From: a virus
Reading direction: 5' to 3' (one strand)
DNA: 39,295 bases
Virus record (IMG/VR): IMGVR_UViG_3300044971_001777
Coordinates: 1-39,295 of that record
Shown: positions 38,200 through 39,295 of the stretch, in pieces
Layout of the letters: every line of letters begins with the position of its first letter
Numbering within the stretch: position 1 is the stretch's first letter
The notes under the pieces: model-generated
Database searches by the model: none
Seen by the model: the letters and a program-made list of their open reading frames with translations, nothing else
Told to the model about the DNA's origin: nothing
Position numbers and translations under genes: made by a program

Positions 38200-39295
38200 T
38201 TAAGCACCTGGAAATGCCGCACCTGTTGATTGAATGTTGAAGTCAAGAATAATAAATTCAGCAGTCTTTGCAGGTTGTAGATACAACTGTCCGTAAAGAA
38301 TGTTACGGTCAATAATATCCGGCGTATTATTACTTTCATCCATGATAACACGGAAAGCATACAAACCTTGGCGTTGTTGGATTGATTCAAGATATGGGTT
38401 CACAATATTCAAGAAGCGAGTTCTTGTTTGTGATGTGTTTTGTTCAAACACAAGGTATCTTGTAGAAGAAGCAATAAACTTCTTAGCAGCAATCAACAAT
38501 CTACGAACATTGATACGGTCAAGAGCAGATGGACGACCTTGAAGTGTCTTTTGACCCCATACACATACTCCAGTTGATGGGAATACTGCGATAGGATTGA
38601 TTCTTGCCTCATACAATGTATCTCTTTCTGTTTGTGTTAATCGTGTTTTAACTTCAACGACCTCTGTAAGACCACCACGATTCAAACCAGCAGGAGCGAA
38701 CCATTCAGCAGAAACACGGTCATTGAATGCAATCACACCAGGAAGAACAACAGATGGTGGAACCCAAATTGGTTTGTTTCTATCGAAATCAAGAATCTTA
38801 ACCCAAGGATAATATGTAGCCGCATAGTTTGTATCTAAACCTTCGGTTGTAGAAACTGCAGTTGCAATATTATCAGAGATTCCAGTTGAATCCATTACAT
38901 AGAAAGCATCACCACGATTTTCACACATATCAGCGGCATAAGTTGTTACTGATGAATGTAATTGGTGTAATACACCAGGTGTTGCAATCATGTTAATATC
39001 AAATTCATCTGCATTTGAAATTGTATCGATGGCCTTCTTGTAAGCAGTATATCCATCAGCAGAAGTAGTTGATATATCAAATCCTTGTGTATTTCCAGCT
39101 ACGATATGTACGCCTGTTTTCTTTTGTAGATTTGGCTTGTGACCGTCAAATCCACCTTGGAATGGCAGCATAAATTTACGAGTGTCAAGAGCAGTATTAG
39201 TTGTCAAATCGATTGAAGAACTATATGCAGTTGCACTTGATGGGAAATTTGCACCAGGATTTTGTTCGTAATCACCCAAGTAGAAGTCTATGTTA
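38200..39295 (-). CDS. Tail sheath protein (gp18-like), C-terminal part
   Basis: The frame is open to the window edge, so the true start lies outside; about 365 codons are visible. It carries typical sheath features. YAATYYPWVKILD followed by PIWVPPSVVLPGVIAFND is the conserved sheath core before domain I, and RVSAEWFAPAGLNRG is highly conserved. INPIAVFPSTGVCVWGQKTL, then RINVRRLLIAAKKFI and the C-terminal LYLQPAKTAEFIILDF, complete the contraction-competent C-terminal domain. The last strand is the arm that links neighbouring subunits in contractile tails. It identifies the phage as a myovirus. Transcription ends at the terminator 11 bp downstream. Confidence 0.92.
   Translation of the reverse strand, partial: NIDFYLGDYEQNPGANFPSSATAYSSSIDLTTNTALDTRKFMLPFQGGFDGHKPNLQKKTGVHIVAGNTQGFDISTTSADGYTAYKKAIDTISNADEFDINMIATPGVLHQLHSSVTTYAADMCENRGDAFYVMDSTGISDNIATAVSTTEGLDTNYAATYYPWVKILDFDRNKPIWVPPSVVLPGVIAFNDRVSAEWFAPAGLNRGGLTEVVEVKTRLTQTERDTLYEARINPIAVFPSTGVCVWGQKTLQGRPSALDRINVRRLLIAAKKFIASSTRYLVFEQNTSQTRTRFLNIVNPYLESIQQRQGLYAFRVIMDESNNTPDIIDRNILYGQLYLQPAKTAEFIILDFNIQSTGAAFPGA

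Noticed and set aside
1-39295. tRNA genes, integrase, attachment sites or insertion sequences
   Set aside because: No cloverleaf-like gap sequence, recombinase motif or terminal inverted repeat with target duplication was seen; gaps longer than 100 bp are explained by promoters and terminators.

Overview
The window is a contiguous piece of a large, strictly lytic-looking, contractile-tailed phage of the T4-like (myovirus) kind. Every gene I can support lies on the minus strand, so transcription runs from high to low coordinates. The DNA is AT-rich (roughly one third G+C by eye) and almost gap-free. Several signs point to a Bacteroidota host: promoters of the form TTG-N19/20-TATATT(A/T)G, which match the Bacteroidota -33/-7 type and not sigma70; a 59-residue Hc1-like basic protein of the kind found in Bacteroidota; and many starts without a strong Shine-Dalgarno. 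The host assignment is inference.

Layout in transcription order. (1) 39295-20029, tail module: tail sheath (gp18-like, cut by the window edge), tail tube (gp19-like), an inserted dTDP-glucose 4,6-dehydratase (rmlB) cassette, a gp26-like baseplate/tail assembly protein overlapping a gp51-like small protein, the tape measure (1380 aa), a 2264-aa giant with twelve near-identical 44-aa repeats, a LysM baseplate protein, a baseplate hub-like protein, an unknown protein, and then a 403-aa divergent family A DNA polymerase with its own early-type promoter. (2) 19979-17085: a conserved small phage protein, then four genes (108 aa, 208 aa, an alpha/beta hydrolase and a ParB-like protein) whose N-termini all look like T4-type capsid-targeting/prohead-protease signals. 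(3) 16905-8756, replication and recombination: gp32-like SSB, UvsX/RecA, a small tagged protein, FEN/RNase H-type 5'-3' nuclease, gp41/DnaB helicase, an unknown protein, an arginyl/leucyl-transferase-like GNAT and a class II (B12) ribonucleotide reductase. (4) 8733-6973, small units: a tagged nucleotidyltransferase, the Hc1-like protein, a two-TM membrane protein and a helical protein. (5) 6958-4187: a 923-aa virion-type protein. (6) 4119-1, nucleotide and DNA metabolism: thioredoxin, a fold-type II PLP enzyme, dUTPase, a tagged DUF3293-like protein, two small conserved proteins, an amino-methyltransferase (TSPPY), and the first 19 codons of what looks like a family B DNA polymerase.

Two regulatory signals organise the map. 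An early-type promoter (TTG-N19/20-TATATT(A/T)G) precedes thioredoxin, the 5'-3' nuclease, SSB and the PolA-like gene. A second motif, ATATTTAT (gene orientation), sits in 13 intergenic gaps, mostly just after or inside a terminator hairpin. It precedes tail genes and also the first gene of every tagged unit embedded in the early region. My main hypothesis is a dispersed set of late-expressed, head-packaged proteins that would enter the host with the DNA. The set carries a hydrolase, a nucleotidyltransferase, a ParB-like fold and several unknowns.
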